The notes beneath the pieces were generated by a model, which was given only the letters and a program-made list of their open reading frames with translations, ran no database searches and had not been told where the DNA came from. Positions 42,892 to 52,380 of a DNA stretch of 64,000 nucleotides are shown here, piece by piece; the first letter of the stretch is position 1, and each line of letters opens with the position of its first letter. The position numbers and the translations under genes were made by a program. Source of the DNA: Thalassotalea_H castellviae (GTDB lineage Bacteria > Pseudomonadota > Gammaproteobacteria > Enterobacterales > Alteromonadaceae); NCBI RefSeq assembly GCF_031846185.1, contig NZ_JAVRIF010000005.1:62001-126000 (forward strand). Reading direction: 5' to 3'.

Positions 42892-45591
42892 TTATTTCAG
42901 TAATTTTAATGCTTTCACACATCGACTGACATTTTGATGTTGTGCTTTAACTGATTTTAACGCTTGAGCTTTCATGTCTTTATATTCAACAACAAGTTTT
43001 GCCAATTCAGCTTCACTTTCTACGGTACATTCTGTTGGTAACATAGCACCGGTGAAAGCACTTAATAAGCCTAAATCACTACCCGCATTCAGCTGAGGAA
43101 TATGTGCAAGAATTCGAGCTTTATACGGCGCTTCTAATTGGCTTTGTTCGGCAGGGAATAAGCCCCACATAATGTAGCGTAATGTTGATAGTTTTAACTT
43201 ATCGGGGTTATTTACCACCACATCAAACCATTTTGCTTTTACATCAGCTTCAGGGCGAAGCACTTCTGCATAAATCGCACTTTTCACACCGCTATCAGAG
43301 TTATCTTTAGTTTTTTCAGTCTCAAGTAACGCTTGATAATTTCCGTGTTGATAACGGTTTAATTGAGCAAGAATATTCCAACGTTTATCTTGATCTATCG
43401 TTAAGCCCGCATAAGATTTCTCGCCTTGTAAAATATCTAAAAGATTCTTTAAATGTTTATCTGACTTAGACATAGACACATAACGGCTATACCACAACTT
43501 TTGGAAATCAGATTTTGCTTCAGCTTTTTCTAATAAACGTAAGTATAAATCTTCAACCTCACGATAAAGATCAGCATAGTCATTTTGCCCTAATCGCGTC
43601 GCTGTTGTTAAGTAACGCAGCGCTGTTGTTAAGCTTCCAGCAATTTTACTAACAACATTATAATCGGTTTCGCCTTCAATATTGGCGATAGCAAAATGAA
43701 CAAATTTATCAGCAGCTAAGTTTGCATCACGCACACTGTCTGACAAACTTTGCCATAACATTAAACGCATCGTAGTACTTTCAACGGCATTAATATGCTT
43801 TTCTACTGCAGCCAATGATTTGTCATCTAGATCAACTTTCACAAATCCCCAGTCAGCTTCATTTGGGTAAACCATATCAGGACACGATTGACCAATGGCG
43901 TCTTTAACTTCTGTATTCGCACCTTTATAAGTTACCGGAATTGCCTTCGTTAAACTCATGCTATTGTCTGCAAAGTTATAAAGTCCTACTTGTACTCGTT
44001 GCTCACGTAACGTTGGATAATCTTCGGTCGCCGTTTGTTCTATAGAAAATTGGCTAATTTTATTATCACTACATTGATAATTAACTTTGATCGTATTCAA
44101 CCCAGCATTATAAAGCCAGTCTTGTGTCCACTGGGTCATATCTTTACCGGCCGCTTTGCCTAATTCACCGATAAAATCGTCAAGCTCAGTATTTTTATAA
44201 GAGAATTTTTTCAGGTAATTACTCACCCCCACACGAAAGTTTTCTTCACCTAAGTAATAAGGTAATTGCTTGAGTACCGATGCACCTTTACCGTAAGTGA
44301 TACCATCAAAGTTAGTTAATGCTGTGCCGGTAGACTCTACAGGTAATTCTATCGCATGAGTATTTACTGAATCATCGCTGCGATACGCCCACTGTTTTGT
44401 CCCTGAATAGAAAACATCCCAGGCATTATCAAAATCGCTAGCTTCGTTCACCTCAAGGTTTGCCATATAAGTGGCAAAACTTTCATTTAACCATAAGCCA
44501 TTCCACCAACGCATCGTGACTAAATTACCAAACCACATATGCGCCATTTCATGAGCAATAACATTGGCTAAGCGCATTTTCGCGCGGGTAGATTTTTCAC
44601 CACGCGCAATATACCCTTCATTAAACGTTACCGCGGCAACATTTTCCATGGCACCGGCATTAAAGTCTGGCGCAACAATTTGGTCATATTTACCAAAAGG
44701 GTAAGGTACTTCAAAGTATTCATTAAAAAACTTAAAGCTTTGTTTCGTCGGTTTAAACCATTCTTCGGTTTTGACATATTCCGCTAAACTTTGACGAGCA
44801 AATAAACGCAATTTCATGCCTTCATAGTCGTCTTCCCAAACCGCATAATTACCCGCATGTAACGAGAAAATATACGAAGAAAATTTAGCCGTTTCTGGAA
44901 AATGCCAAAGGTTGTTTTCACCTTGCGCTTCAATGTTATTTTCACGTGCTGCAGAAATCACTTGCCAAGACTTAGGCGCCGTAACTTGCATGGTATAAGT
45001 CGCTTTTAAATCTGGTTGATCAAAATGTGGAAATAAACGATTAGCGTCATAAGGTTCAAAATCTGTGTATAAATACACTTCGCCGTTTTCTGGGTCAACA
45101 AAACGGTGTAAACCAGAGCCATCCGTCGAATAAGGACGTTGATAATCCACTGAAACAACATTTTTACCTGGTGCTAGCTCTGCGGCAGGAATCGTAATAA
45201 ACCACTTTTCATAGGTAAAAGAAACGGCTTTGCCATTCACTTTCACTGAATTTACCGTGCCCATTTCAAAATCAATGGTTAAGTCGTTTTGATTATTGTC
45301 GACCAAATCAAAACTTATATCCGTAACACCTGAAAAATGTTCGGTTTTATTATCTAAACGTACTTGCAGATTATAACTGACATCACTGACTTGTTGAGCA
45401 CGCATTTTGGCATAGTCTTCATACAGTGATTCGCTCTGTTGACGGGTAACTTTGGCAACAGGTGTTTGTTTAGCAACAGATTGAGATTCAGGTGCTTGGA
45501 CGTTATTTTTTTCACAAGCGGTTAAACTTATTGCCGAAGCAGCAATAGCTAAAGCTAGCGCTTTATTAAGGCGAGATTTTACTGTTTTCAT
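42892..45591 (-). CDS. M1-family aminopeptidase, lipoprotein (PepN-like)
   Basis: The 899-residue product is a zinc metallopeptidase with a lipoprotein signal (lipobox LTAC, Cys about 26), so it is membrane-anchored in the periplasm or on the surface, unlike cytosolic E. coli PepN. Exopeptidase motif GAMENVAAV is near 310, and zinc site HEMAHMWFGN near 346 with Glu in NESFATYM about 19 residues on. The C-terminal half is the helical ERAP1-like domain. It trims N-terminal residues from peptides, consistent with scavenging of external peptides. Confidence 0.93.
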   Translation of the reverse strand: MKTVKSRLNKALALAIAASAISLTACEKNNVQAPESQSVAKQTPVAKVTRQQSESLYEDYAKMRAQQVSDVSYNLQVRLDNKTEHFSGVTDISFDLVDNNQNDLTIDFEMGTVNSVKVNGKAVSFTYEKWFITIPAAELAPGKNVVSVDYQRPYSTDGSGLHRFVDPENGEVYLYTDFEPYDANRLFPHFDQPDLKATYTMQVTAPKSWQVISAARENNIEAQGENNLWHFPETAKFSSYIFSLHAGNYAVWEDDYEGMKLRLFARQSLAEYVKTEEWFKPTKQSFKFFNEYFEVPYPFGKYDQIVAPDFNAGAMENVAAVTFNEGYIARGEKSTRAKMRLANVIAHEMAHMWFGNLVTMRWWNGLWLNESFATYMANLEVNEASDFDNAWDVFYSGTKQWAYRSDDSVNTHAIELPVESTGTALTNFDGITYGKGASVLKQLPYYLGEENFRVGVSNYLKKFSYKNTELDDFIGELGKAAGKDMTQWTQDWLYNAGLNTIKVNYQCSDNKISQFSIEQTATEDYPTLREQRVQVGLYNFADNSMSLTKAIPVTYKGANTEVKDAIGQSCPDMVYPNEADWGFVKVDLDDKSLAAVEKHINAVESTTMRLMLWQSLSDSVRDANLAADKFVHFAIANIEGETDYNVVSKIAGSLTTALRYLTTATRLGQNDYADLYREVEDLYLRLLEKAEAKSDFQKLWYSRYVSMSKSDKHLKNLLDILQGEKSYAGLTIDQDKRWNILAQLNRYQHGNYQALLETEKTKDNSDSGVKSAIYAEVLRPEADVKAKWFDVVVNNPDKLKLSTLRYIMWGLFPAEQSQLEAPYKARILAHIPQLNAGSDLGLLSAFTGAMLPTECTVESEAELAKLVVEYKDMKAQALKSVKAQHQNVSRCVKALKLLK

Positions 45592-45846
45592 TACGTGTGA
45601 ACCTTGTTAATGATTATTTGTAGTGGGTATTTTTATTGTTGTTTTTCATGTAAAAAATTTGTTAATAGGGGCTTTATAACATATGTTTGGTTATTCGTCA
45701 GGTGGAATATATTGTATATCTGGCTTTTTGAGATTAATGAGCAGATTTATCAGATAAATGAATGGTTAACTAAAGCAAATATCATTATTTAACCTGTAAA
45801 AACTTATCTATAGTTAAACAACTACAGAGAATTTTTTGAGGTTTAT

Positions 45847-46791
45847 TTGTCTAACATAAAACACAATCGCCTGAGGTATCAGGAACTTGATTTAAACACC
45901 CTTGAAAAAGCTTATTCGCCCAGTAGTTGTATTGATGATATTGGTGTTTATATCAAGCAATATATTGATTTAAGCGATAAAGCAAAAAAGAGTGCGATAG
46001 AGCAAGGTAAGTTAATTTCAAATATTCAATACGGCAGTAATCCCGATGAGGTTTTAGATTTATTTATGCCTTTTAAAGCTGCTCCCCAAAAACGAAAATT
46101 ACAGGTGTATATTCATGGCGGCTATTGGCAAGAACTATCAAAAGATGAATCATGCTTTGCTGCAACCAATTTTCAAAATTCCGGTTATCACTTCGCGGTA
46201 ATAAACTATTCACTTGCTCCAAAAGCGTCACTAACAGAAATTGTTGAACAAAATCGTCAAGCGCTCATTTTTCTTTATCAACATGCGGATGAATACGGTT
46301 ACGATAAAAATGAAATCTATCTTTCTGGCAGCTCTGCCGGTGGTCATTTAGCCATGATGATGGCGTTAACGGATTGGTCGAAATATATCGAAACAGAACA
46401 AAATATTGTTAAGGGAATTTGTGCGGTGAGCGGCATTTATGATCTTACCCCTATCGCGCAAACTTACATTAATGAGCCTTTACAGCTGACTGAAAAAGAA
46501 ATAGCGAACTATAGTCCGCTTTTATTTGATACAGAAAAATTAAGTGTACCCTTACGAGAAAAAGAAATAATCAAACATTGCGCTTTTATTATGGCATATG
46601 GGGATACTGAAACCAGCGAATTTAAATGCCAAACTAGCGCAATGATTCATCATCTAACTGGACAAAAAATAAAGGTTACGCAGGCTGAAATAGCACAGCG
46701 TAACCACTTTAATGTAATTTTAGATTTAGCCGATGCTGAATCATGGCTAAGCCAGCAAATATTCCAACAAATGAAGCGCTACCTTAATTAA
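45847..46791 (+). CDS. alpha/beta hydrolase, probable kynurenine formamidase (arylformamidase)
   Basis: The 314-residue product starts at TTG (45847), supported by TTGAGG at RBS distance and the lack of any Met before residue ~77. It is an alpha/beta hydrolase of the arylformamidase group: oxyanion motif YIHGGYWQEL near 95, nucleophile GSSAGGHLAMM near 157, acid Asp in YGDTETSEF near 257 and catalytic His in RNHFNVIL near 293. This family turns N-formylkynurenine into kynurenine. That step is missing from the kynurenine operon 9 kb to the right, so this gene is the natural candidate for it. Confidence 0.8.
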   Translation: MSNIKHNRLRYQELDLNTLEKAYSPSSCIDDIGVYIKQYIDLSDKAKKSAIEQGKLISNIQYGSNPDEVLDLFMPFKAAPQKRKLQVYIHGGYWQELSKDESCFAATNFQNSGYHFAVINYSLAPKASLTEIVEQNRQALIFLYQHADEYGYDKNEIYLSGSSAGGHLAMMMALTDWSKYIETEQNIVKGICAVSGIYDLTPIAQTYINEPLQLTEKEIANYSPLLFDTEKLSVPLREKEIIKHCAFIMAYGDTETSEFKCQTSAMIHHLTGQKIKVTQAEIAQRNHFNVILDLADAESWLSQQIFQQMKRYLN

Positions 46792-46795
46792 GCAA

Positions 46796-47773
46796 TTAAT
46801 TTAAGAAAACCTTCACTTGTTCATCTAGTTTCTCTTGCCATGTTTCAGGCATTTCTTTTGTTACGATGCTTAAAAAGTCCAAATTTTGTTTACTAGGGTT
46901 TACCTGATAAGCCGTTTTAGCCCACAAATAGCATTTTGCTAAAACTGAGGATGCCATATCCTTCTCAACTACCGCTAATTTTGTCCAATAAATTGAAGCT
47001 GTTTTCTCATAAGAAGGTGCATATTTCAGTGAAGAAGACGTTTCCATCATCAATAAAGCTCTATCCATTAAATCAGCATTATTTTGTTGATTTATCGCCA
47101 TAGAGTAATAAAGGTTTGCTAACTTAAATGCTGCTTGTCCTGAATTACGCTGAACAGCCTGTTGATACCAGTATTCAGCGGTAGCGACATTTTGTTCGGG
47201 CGAAACTATAGCATAAGCATCACCTAAGGTGATCTGTGCAGCAACGGCACTAAGCTCCGCTGCAGGAGTGCACCATTCAATTACTTTTTTAATATCTTGT
47301 CTATGCCATTTCGAAGCTAAATATAATCTGCCAATGTCACAACCAGCGTCATGTAATCCATTTTTAAAAGCTTTGTTATACCAAAAACTTGGTACCGATT
47401 CTAATTCTGTTAGTTGCGATTCAAGGGTAGGGGCAACATAGTTGAAATTGATACAGTCAGCAAACTCTTTTTGCGCTTGAGGGATCTCTGCTAACGCAGC
47501 TTGGTAAAACCAGTTGCACGCTTGAGAGCTGTCTTGATTTACTTTACCCCAGCCTAATTTATAAAATAAGCCAAGTGTCATTTTTGCTAACGAATTATTA
47601 TATTTGGCATGTTTTTCAAAAAGTATAAACGCTTGTTCAAACTTTTCTTCTGCAAGTAATTGCTGCGCAACTTGTAAAGGCTCATTTAATTCTTGTTCAT
47701 TAGCCAATATTATTTGGCTAATGACAATAAAAAACAGCCCGAAACCGAGCTGTTTGTATCCATTAAATCTCAT
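46796..47773 (-). CDS. Sel1-repeat (TPR-like) secreted protein
   Basis: The 325-residue product has a signal peptide (about 1-25, cleavage near LANE) and a series of Sel1-like helical repeats. Examples are AKMTLGLFYKLGWGKVNQDS, CDIGRLYLASKWH, AQITLGDAYAIV and AAFKLANLYYSM. These repeats build protein-binding solenoids. The start is the ATG at 47773, 8 bases after the tail-collar gene's stop; a TTG one codon earlier is less likely. Codons 6-15 form a perfect terminator-like hairpin. Function unknown. Confidence 0.78.
   Translation of the reverse strand: MRFNGYKQLGFGLFFIVISQIILANEQELNEPLQVAQQLLAEEKFEQAFILFEKHAKYNNSLAKMTLGLFYKLGWGKVNQDSSQACNWFYQAALAEIPQAQKEFADCINFNYVAPTLESQLTELESVPSFWYNKAFKNGLHDAGCDIGRLYLASKWHRQDIKKVIEWCTPAAELSAVAAQITLGDAYAIVSPEQNVATAEYWYQQAVQRNSGQAAFKLANLYYSMAINQQNNADLMDRALLMMETSSSLKYAPSYEKTASIYWTKLAVVEKDMASSVLAKCYLWAKTAYQVNPSKQNLDFLSIVTKEMPETWQEKLDEQVKVFLN
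47726..47755 (-). terminator. terminator-like hairpin inside the start of the Sel1 gene
   Basis: On the minus strand AAACAGCTCG-GTTT-CGGGCTGTTT gives a 10-bp stem (one G-T pair), then TTTATT. It lies 22-45 bases after the tail-collar stop, within the Sel1 signal-peptide codons. It may attenuate transcription into the Sel1 gene. Confidence 0.55.
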
Positions 47774-47776
47774 CAA

Positions 47777-48478
47777 TTATGACCTTGAGGGAAACGTTCC
47801 TTGTAGTGCAATAATCCAATTAATAGCGATATAAGGCGCTCTAATACTAAAGGGTAGATTACCACCATTATTATTCACTGTAGTCGTAGCAGTAGAGTTC
47901 ACTGTCCCTGTTAAATTTAAAGCAATGGAATCAGCATGCATAGGTACACTTGGTGCTGTTGAACTATAAATGTTTTGACGATTTGGGCTTTGGCCTAATG
48001 CTGCTCCACTTGGTACATTACTAGAAGAACGGCCATTAACTGCATTTAAATCAGCAACCCCTCCAACCGTAACATCATTCTCTATAGTAGTCGTAGCAGA
48101 ATGATTGTGAGATGGCATTTGTATTAAATGCAATGTATGAGTTTCCGCTCCGCCTCTTTGACCAAGTGCGTAGTTTTGCAAACCGGGTCCATTTCCTGCT
48201 CCAATAACCGAACGACCTCGCGTATCAGGCAAACCAAACGTTGTTCTGCCATCTCCACCATAAGTTGTACCTAAAATTGAAAATAGTGCACTGTTTTGAC
48301 TGATAGCAAGTAACTGGCCTTGAGCCAATGCATATCCTCGGGGAGCAAAATTACCGGCAAATACGCACATTGTTCCGAGCATAGGATCAAAGCTACTACA
48401 AGCTAAGGCACTTTTCCCAAAAAAGAGACTTGGTAACAAAATTAACGGTAACGCGATTTTTTTATATAGCTTTTTCAT
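47777..48478 (-). CDS. secreted tail-collar-domain protein (microcystin-dependent-protein family)
   Basis: The 233-residue product has a signal peptide (about 1-26, cleavage after ALA). The phage tail-collar fold follows: GTMCVFAGNFAPRGYALAQG, LFSILGTTYGGDGRTTFGLP and DTRGRSVIGAGNGPGL, plus the SHNHS motif. A Ser/Thr/Asn-rich region lies at about 130-205 and the terminal NWIIALQGTFPSRS is typical. Such proteins occur outside prophages as secreted, often repeated, genes of unknown role. It starts 3 bases after the PEP-CTERM gene stop, so the pair is almost surely cotranscribed. Confidence 0.85.
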   Translation of the reverse strand: MKKLYKKIALPLILLPSLFFGKSALACSSFDPMLGTMCVFAGNFAPRGYALAQGQLLAISQNSALFSILGTTYGGDGRTTFGLPDTRGRSVIGAGNGPGLQNYALGQRGGAETHTLHLIQMPSHNHSATTTIENDVTVGGVADLNAVNGRSSSNVPSGAALGQSPNRQNIYSSTAPSVPMHADSIALNLTGTVNSTATTTVNNNGGNLPFSIRAPYIAINWIIALQGTFPSRS

Positions 48479-48480
48479 AG

Positions 48481-49326
48481 TTAAATCCTTTTTATTTTTG
48501 TACGTGTAGTTAATAATAATATTGATAAAAATAAGAGTAGAGAAGATGGTTCTGGTACAGTTACTGGTGGTTGGCCAACTTGAATTTGACGAACGTCATT
48601 AAGCCCTAACATTCCTGTTGAATCTTGTTTAGCAGGGGGGACGCTATCAGTAATAAAACCAAATGATGCCTGTAAAACACCAACAATGTTTATACTTTCA
48701 CCCGCTAATAAGGTACGTGAGAAATTGAAAAGCCCTGAATCTTGAACGACACCACCATATGGAGTAGGTAGAAGAAATCCATTGCGTTCATTACCATAAT
48801 CAACATCTGACATAATATCTGAAAAAAAGAACTCCCCAGAGTCATCATAAAGACTGATCAAAGAGCTAGAAAAACCACCAAGACCAGGAATAGCCCAAGT
48901 ATCGACTTTGTTAAAAAAATCAAAGCCAAAATCAAGCTCAAAAGTATCTGTTGCATGATTATTTTCTATATACAAACTAAAATCTAAAGCAGCAACTTCA
49001 TATCCTGCAGCATTCGATAACAAAGTAGTGTCAAAACTTAACTTCTGATCTGTATCTGTGATTGCGACATTGCTGGTATTGTCACCTGATACATCTAGTC
49101 CTCCAAGAATTCCCCCTGGATTAACTTGGCCAGAATTAGAACCAACAGACATGTTAGCAGTAAATATTGTTTCTGGTGTAACCCACACCCCCGAAATTGG
49201 ATCAATCCAACCGAGGGCAATACTACCCTCAACGGTTAGGTCTGATGTAATGATGGTGGCAGAAGTGGAAAAGTGAGTAAAAATTGAAAAAATAACGATT
49301 AGTATTTTTTTATTGAATTTTATCAT
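48481..49326 (-). CDS. PEP-CTERM sorting-domain protein
   Basis: The 281-residue product has a signal peptide (about 1-23, cleavage near TSA). The mature beta-rich domain is acidic (FELDFGFDFFNK, GESINIVGVLQASFG) with no Cys. The C-terminus is a classic PEP-CTERM signal: VPEPSSLLLF, then a hydrophobic helix, then RTKIKR. Such proteins are processed by an exosortase, usually with exopolysaccharide. No exosortase gene is in this window; the Wza/Wzc-like genes at 31-35 kb may belong to the same system. First gene of a likely three-gene operon. Confidence 0.88.
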   Translation of the reverse strand: MIKFNKKILIVIFSIFTHFSTSATIITSDLTVEGSIALGWIDPISGVWVTPETIFTANMSVGSNSGQVNPGGILGGLDVSGDNTSNVAITDTDQKLSFDTTLLSNAAGYEVAALDFSLYIENNHATDTFELDFGFDFFNKVDTWAIPGLGGFSSSLISLYDDSGEFFFSDIMSDVDYGNERNGFLLPTPYGGVVQDSGLFNFSRTLLAGESINIVGVLQASFGFITDSVPPAKQDSTGMLGLNDVRQIQVGQPPVTVPEPSSLLLFLSILLLTTRTKIKRI

Positions 49327-49527
49327 TTGTAATTCCTTTTTTATTTTTGTATGTAAAGCAATTTTTACACCAGAACACTATATCCTCTTAAAAACAATAA
49401 CTTAAAAACAAGCCAATCATTTCACTTCTTCAGAGTGTAAATTTTATGGACACATATTGTTAAAAAATCGTTGCGACAAATCACTGATATGTAAATTATT
49501 TATATGGTTGTTAAAAGCGTTTAAAAC

Positions 49528-51978
49528 TTAATGAGTACGGCAAGCCTCAAGTAACTTTTCAACAAACAAGCCAGAAGCCAAGGAAATTTCTCTTACATTG
49601 CGATGCAAATTCAATAAATGTTTTTTAATCCGCTTTACTTCTGGGGTTCTAATTTTCACGCCTGCCAAGCAACTATGTGCGACCGTTAAACCTAACGTAT
49701 TTATTGTTCTTGCATCATAAATAATATCGGTAATTGTGGATAATTTTGGGTTTTTCTTCGTGATTTTTAACACCTCTTCATAACCAGAATGCCATCGTCG
49801 CATAGTATTCACTATCGCTTGTAATCCAGCTTTATCGCCTCCTTTATAGGCATTCAGTTGTTGTTGCATATTGACTAAAGTTAAACTTTCCGCAGGCAAA
49901 TAATCTACAAAGCTATTTAAGCCGGCTCTTTGGTGATATTGATCTTTTTTAAATTTTAAATGATGACGAGTGTAATAATGAGCCGGCTCTAATTGCTCGG
50001 CTAACATCACCAAAGAGGTAATCTTTGTTTCTGGAAATACAAGCCCACGAATACCATTCATGTGTTGTTGTAAATGATGCAACCCCAACTTAGCCGCACT
50101 GATATTAATTTGAAATAAGCGTTGATACATCTGATTGATATTTCGCATTGATTTAGCCGACCAGAGCCTTTCGGCGATGGCAAATGTGCGTGGCCAAATC
50201 CGTAAATCAATATTTTTTTCGCTAACAAGCTCCGTCCATAGCGTTGCTTCACCGCCAAGTATATTTTTTTCATGTGCTGGCAAAAGATTGGCGAGTAATT
50301 TAACGTTAGCATAGTCAAAGTCACTTAATTGTTGACCTTCTACATTATAATGACTATTCCCGATTAACATACGGCCAGTAAGTTGAGCAGGATCAGATAG
50401 GTCAAACTCACCACGTGTCGGTCCCATCCAAGAGTCTATGGTAAAATTGATTTGTCTTGGGTGTAAGGCTAACTGACGATCAAGTTGCACTTTTTGATAG
50501 TGATTATTGTTTAATTTTACATAAGCATGGATCAGGTAATTATTACGACTAACCATAGCTAGTGTGCCTTTTACTGCACTACCTTTTAAACGAGGCATGG
50601 TAAATTGCCACGCCGAAACAGTATCTTCATTGCTAGGAATGACGGCTGAATTTTCCCGTTTCGATAACAATTCATTTCGATAATGGTATGCGCTACTTTG
50701 TGGTTGATCGATATAAAAGCCGGTCGATAATAATCCCTGATATTGATTGGCAGCTATTTGACTTAAAGATTCCATTCCTCGCCACGACTGTACCATAATA
50801 TCTTTTGGCAATTTTGGCTGGTAAATTTCATCCCACCCCATCATTTTCCGCTGATGTTTTGCCAGTATTGTTTGCACTTTTTCATTAAAGTGTCCTTGTA
50901 ATTCATGGCTATCTTGTAACTTGTTATCAGCCATGTACTGTTGCACCGCCTCACTTTCTTGCCACTGCACTGGATCTACTTCATCCCCCCCAATATGTAT
51001 ATATTCATCTGGGAAAAGCGAAGTAATTTCCGCCACTATTTTATCAATAAAGACGTACACATCAGGATTACTCGGATCAAGTAAGGGTTCAAACACCCCC
51101 CAAGCATCTTCCATTGAATAACGCTTTTTTTCAGTCATTAATTCTGGGTACGCTACGGCAATTGCTGATGCATGACCTGGCACATCAAACTCAGGTACTA
51201 CTCGAATGCCTAACTGACTCGCATAATGAACTACGTCTTTGATCTCTTGTTGTGTGTAATACTGTCTATCAGAGGCTAATTTGTGTAACTTAGGATAGGA
51301 TTTTGATTCAAAACGCCAACCTTGATCATCCGTTAAATGCCAATGAAAAACATTTAATTTTGCTGCTGCCATCCCATCAAGTTGACGTTTAATCGCCTTA
51401 ACTGAAATGAAATGACGAACACTATCAATCATCAACCCCCGCCAAGGAAAACGTGGAAAATCATTGATCACAACTTGTGGCAATGTCGTAATATTTAAGG
51501 AACGGTTCGCTGCAATTAATTGGCTAAGTGTGGCGAGGCCATGCAAAGCCCCAAAATCATTATTGGCCAAAATATCAATACCTTGTGAAGTTATTTTCAA
51601 CTGATAACTTTCATCACTGTTCAGTTTTGCAAGATAGTTTTCATGTGTTTTGCCTTGATTGATGATCAGATTAATTTTACTCATCATTTCACTATCATCA
51701 GGCGGTAGTTTAGTCACTTGATGACCAAGCTTTGCTAGTTGGCTAGTGATGCGTTGCTGAATAAACAGCTGGCGTTTTTCATGAATGCCTTGCACATTAA
51801 AATACACACTTTCTGTTAATTGATATGTTTCAGGTAATAATTTTACCGACTGCGGATATGGCATCAAAGCTAACGACTTTTCTTGTGCGAACGCTTGTTG
51901 CGCGCAGAACATAAAAGACAAGCCAACGCTGATAACGATGATTTTTATTATTGATAACTGGTGACTGAATAAGGTCAT
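49528..51978 (-). CDS. beta-N-acetylhexosaminidase, GH20
   Basis: The 816-residue product has a signal peptide (about 1-31, cleavage after AFA) and an N-terminal GH20b domain (about 35-165). The catalytic barrel has FHWHLTDDQGWR near 213, VPEFDVPGHASA near 263 and the Asp-Glu pair in YIHIGGDEVDPVQW near 335. It extends further than a minimal GH20, with an inserted domain at about 455-560 and a helical C-terminal part. Releases terminal GlcNAc/GalNAc from chitin oligomers or glycans in the periplasm or outside. It may be cotranscribed with the LysR gene through the remnant between them. Confidence 0.93.
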   Translation of the reverse strand: MTLFSHQLSIIKIIVISVGLSFMFCAQQAFAQEKSLALMPYPQSVKLLPETYQLTESVYFNVQGIHEKRQLFIQQRITSQLAKLGHQVTKLPPDDSEMMSKINLIINQGKTHENYLAKLNSDESYQLKITSQGIDILANNDFGALHGLATLSQLIAANRSLNITTLPQVVINDFPRFPWRGLMIDSVRHFISVKAIKRQLDGMAAAKLNVFHWHLTDDQGWRFESKSYPKLHKLASDRQYYTQQEIKDVVHYASQLGIRVVPEFDVPGHASAIAVAYPELMTEKKRYSMEDAWGVFEPLLDPSNPDVYVFIDKIVAEITSLFPDEYIHIGGDEVDPVQWQESEAVQQYMADNKLQDSHELQGHFNEKVQTILAKHQRKMMGWDEIYQPKLPKDIMVQSWRGMESLSQIAANQYQGLLSTGFYIDQPQSSAYHYRNELLSKRENSAVIPSNEDTVSAWQFTMPRLKGSAVKGTLAMVSRNNYLIHAYVKLNNNHYQKVQLDRQLALHPRQINFTIDSWMGPTRGEFDLSDPAQLTGRMLIGNSHYNVEGQQLSDFDYANVKLLANLLPAHEKNILGGEATLWTELVSEKNIDLRIWPRTFAIAERLWSAKSMRNINQMYQRLFQINISAAKLGLHHLQQHMNGIRGLVFPETKITSLVMLAEQLEPAHYYTRHHLKFKKDQYHQRAGLNSFVDYLPAESLTLVNMQQQLNAYKGGDKAGLQAIVNTMRRWHSGYEEVLKITKKNPKLSTITDIIYDARTINTLGLTVAHSCLAGVKIRTPEVKRIKKHLLNLHRNVREISLASGLFVEKLLEACRTH

Positions 51979-52020
51979 GATGTAAAACCCATAAAATATG
52001 TTTCCATTGAAGATAATTAA

Positions 52021-52167
52021 CTAAAACGATTCCATTGCTGCACGCTCGGCATTTAATTTGGCTAAAGCCTGTTGTGTATTCAACTTAGATTTTGGCGTGA
52101 ATATTGTCACAACCACGCCGGCAATAATACCTCTTATTAAGACAGTAATCACAGGGTTACCCGAAAA
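52021..52167 (-). pseudogene. C-terminal remnant of a membrane transporter (sodium:solute-symporter-like)
   Basis: A frame open between TAA (52168-52170) and TAG (52021-52023) reads GNPVITVLIRGIIAGVVVTI, then FTPKSKLNTQQALAKLNAER and AAMESF. It ends one membrane helix with a charged cytoplasmic tail, which looks like the natural end of a sodium:solute symporter. It has no start codon or RBS. Upstream (52179-52380) another frame encodes hydrophobic residues (SGLLYLSFSILPAIVFLPM) that may be further debris. The family assignment is from resemblance by eye. A lost amino-sugar transporter beside a GH20 enzyme would make sense. Confidence 0.45.
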
Positions 52168-52380
52168 TTATTAGAAAACTAATATTGGGTAAGATTACCT
52201 ATATTCCCGCCGACAATATTAAAAACGCCTAACTCTAACGACATTATATTTACAGTCATAGGGAGGAACACAATCGCTGGGAGAATAGAAAAGCTCAAGT
52301 ACAACAAGCCTGAATAGATACTTTGATTACGGCTAACGAATAAGACTGCGAAATAGCTTAGTGGCAAGAAGCAATATCGG

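Noticed and set aside
47777..48478. Prophage, suggested by the tail-collar domain
   Set aside because: No other phage structural, integrase or lysis genes nearby, and the protein has a Sec signal peptide; secreted tail-collar proteins occur outside phages.
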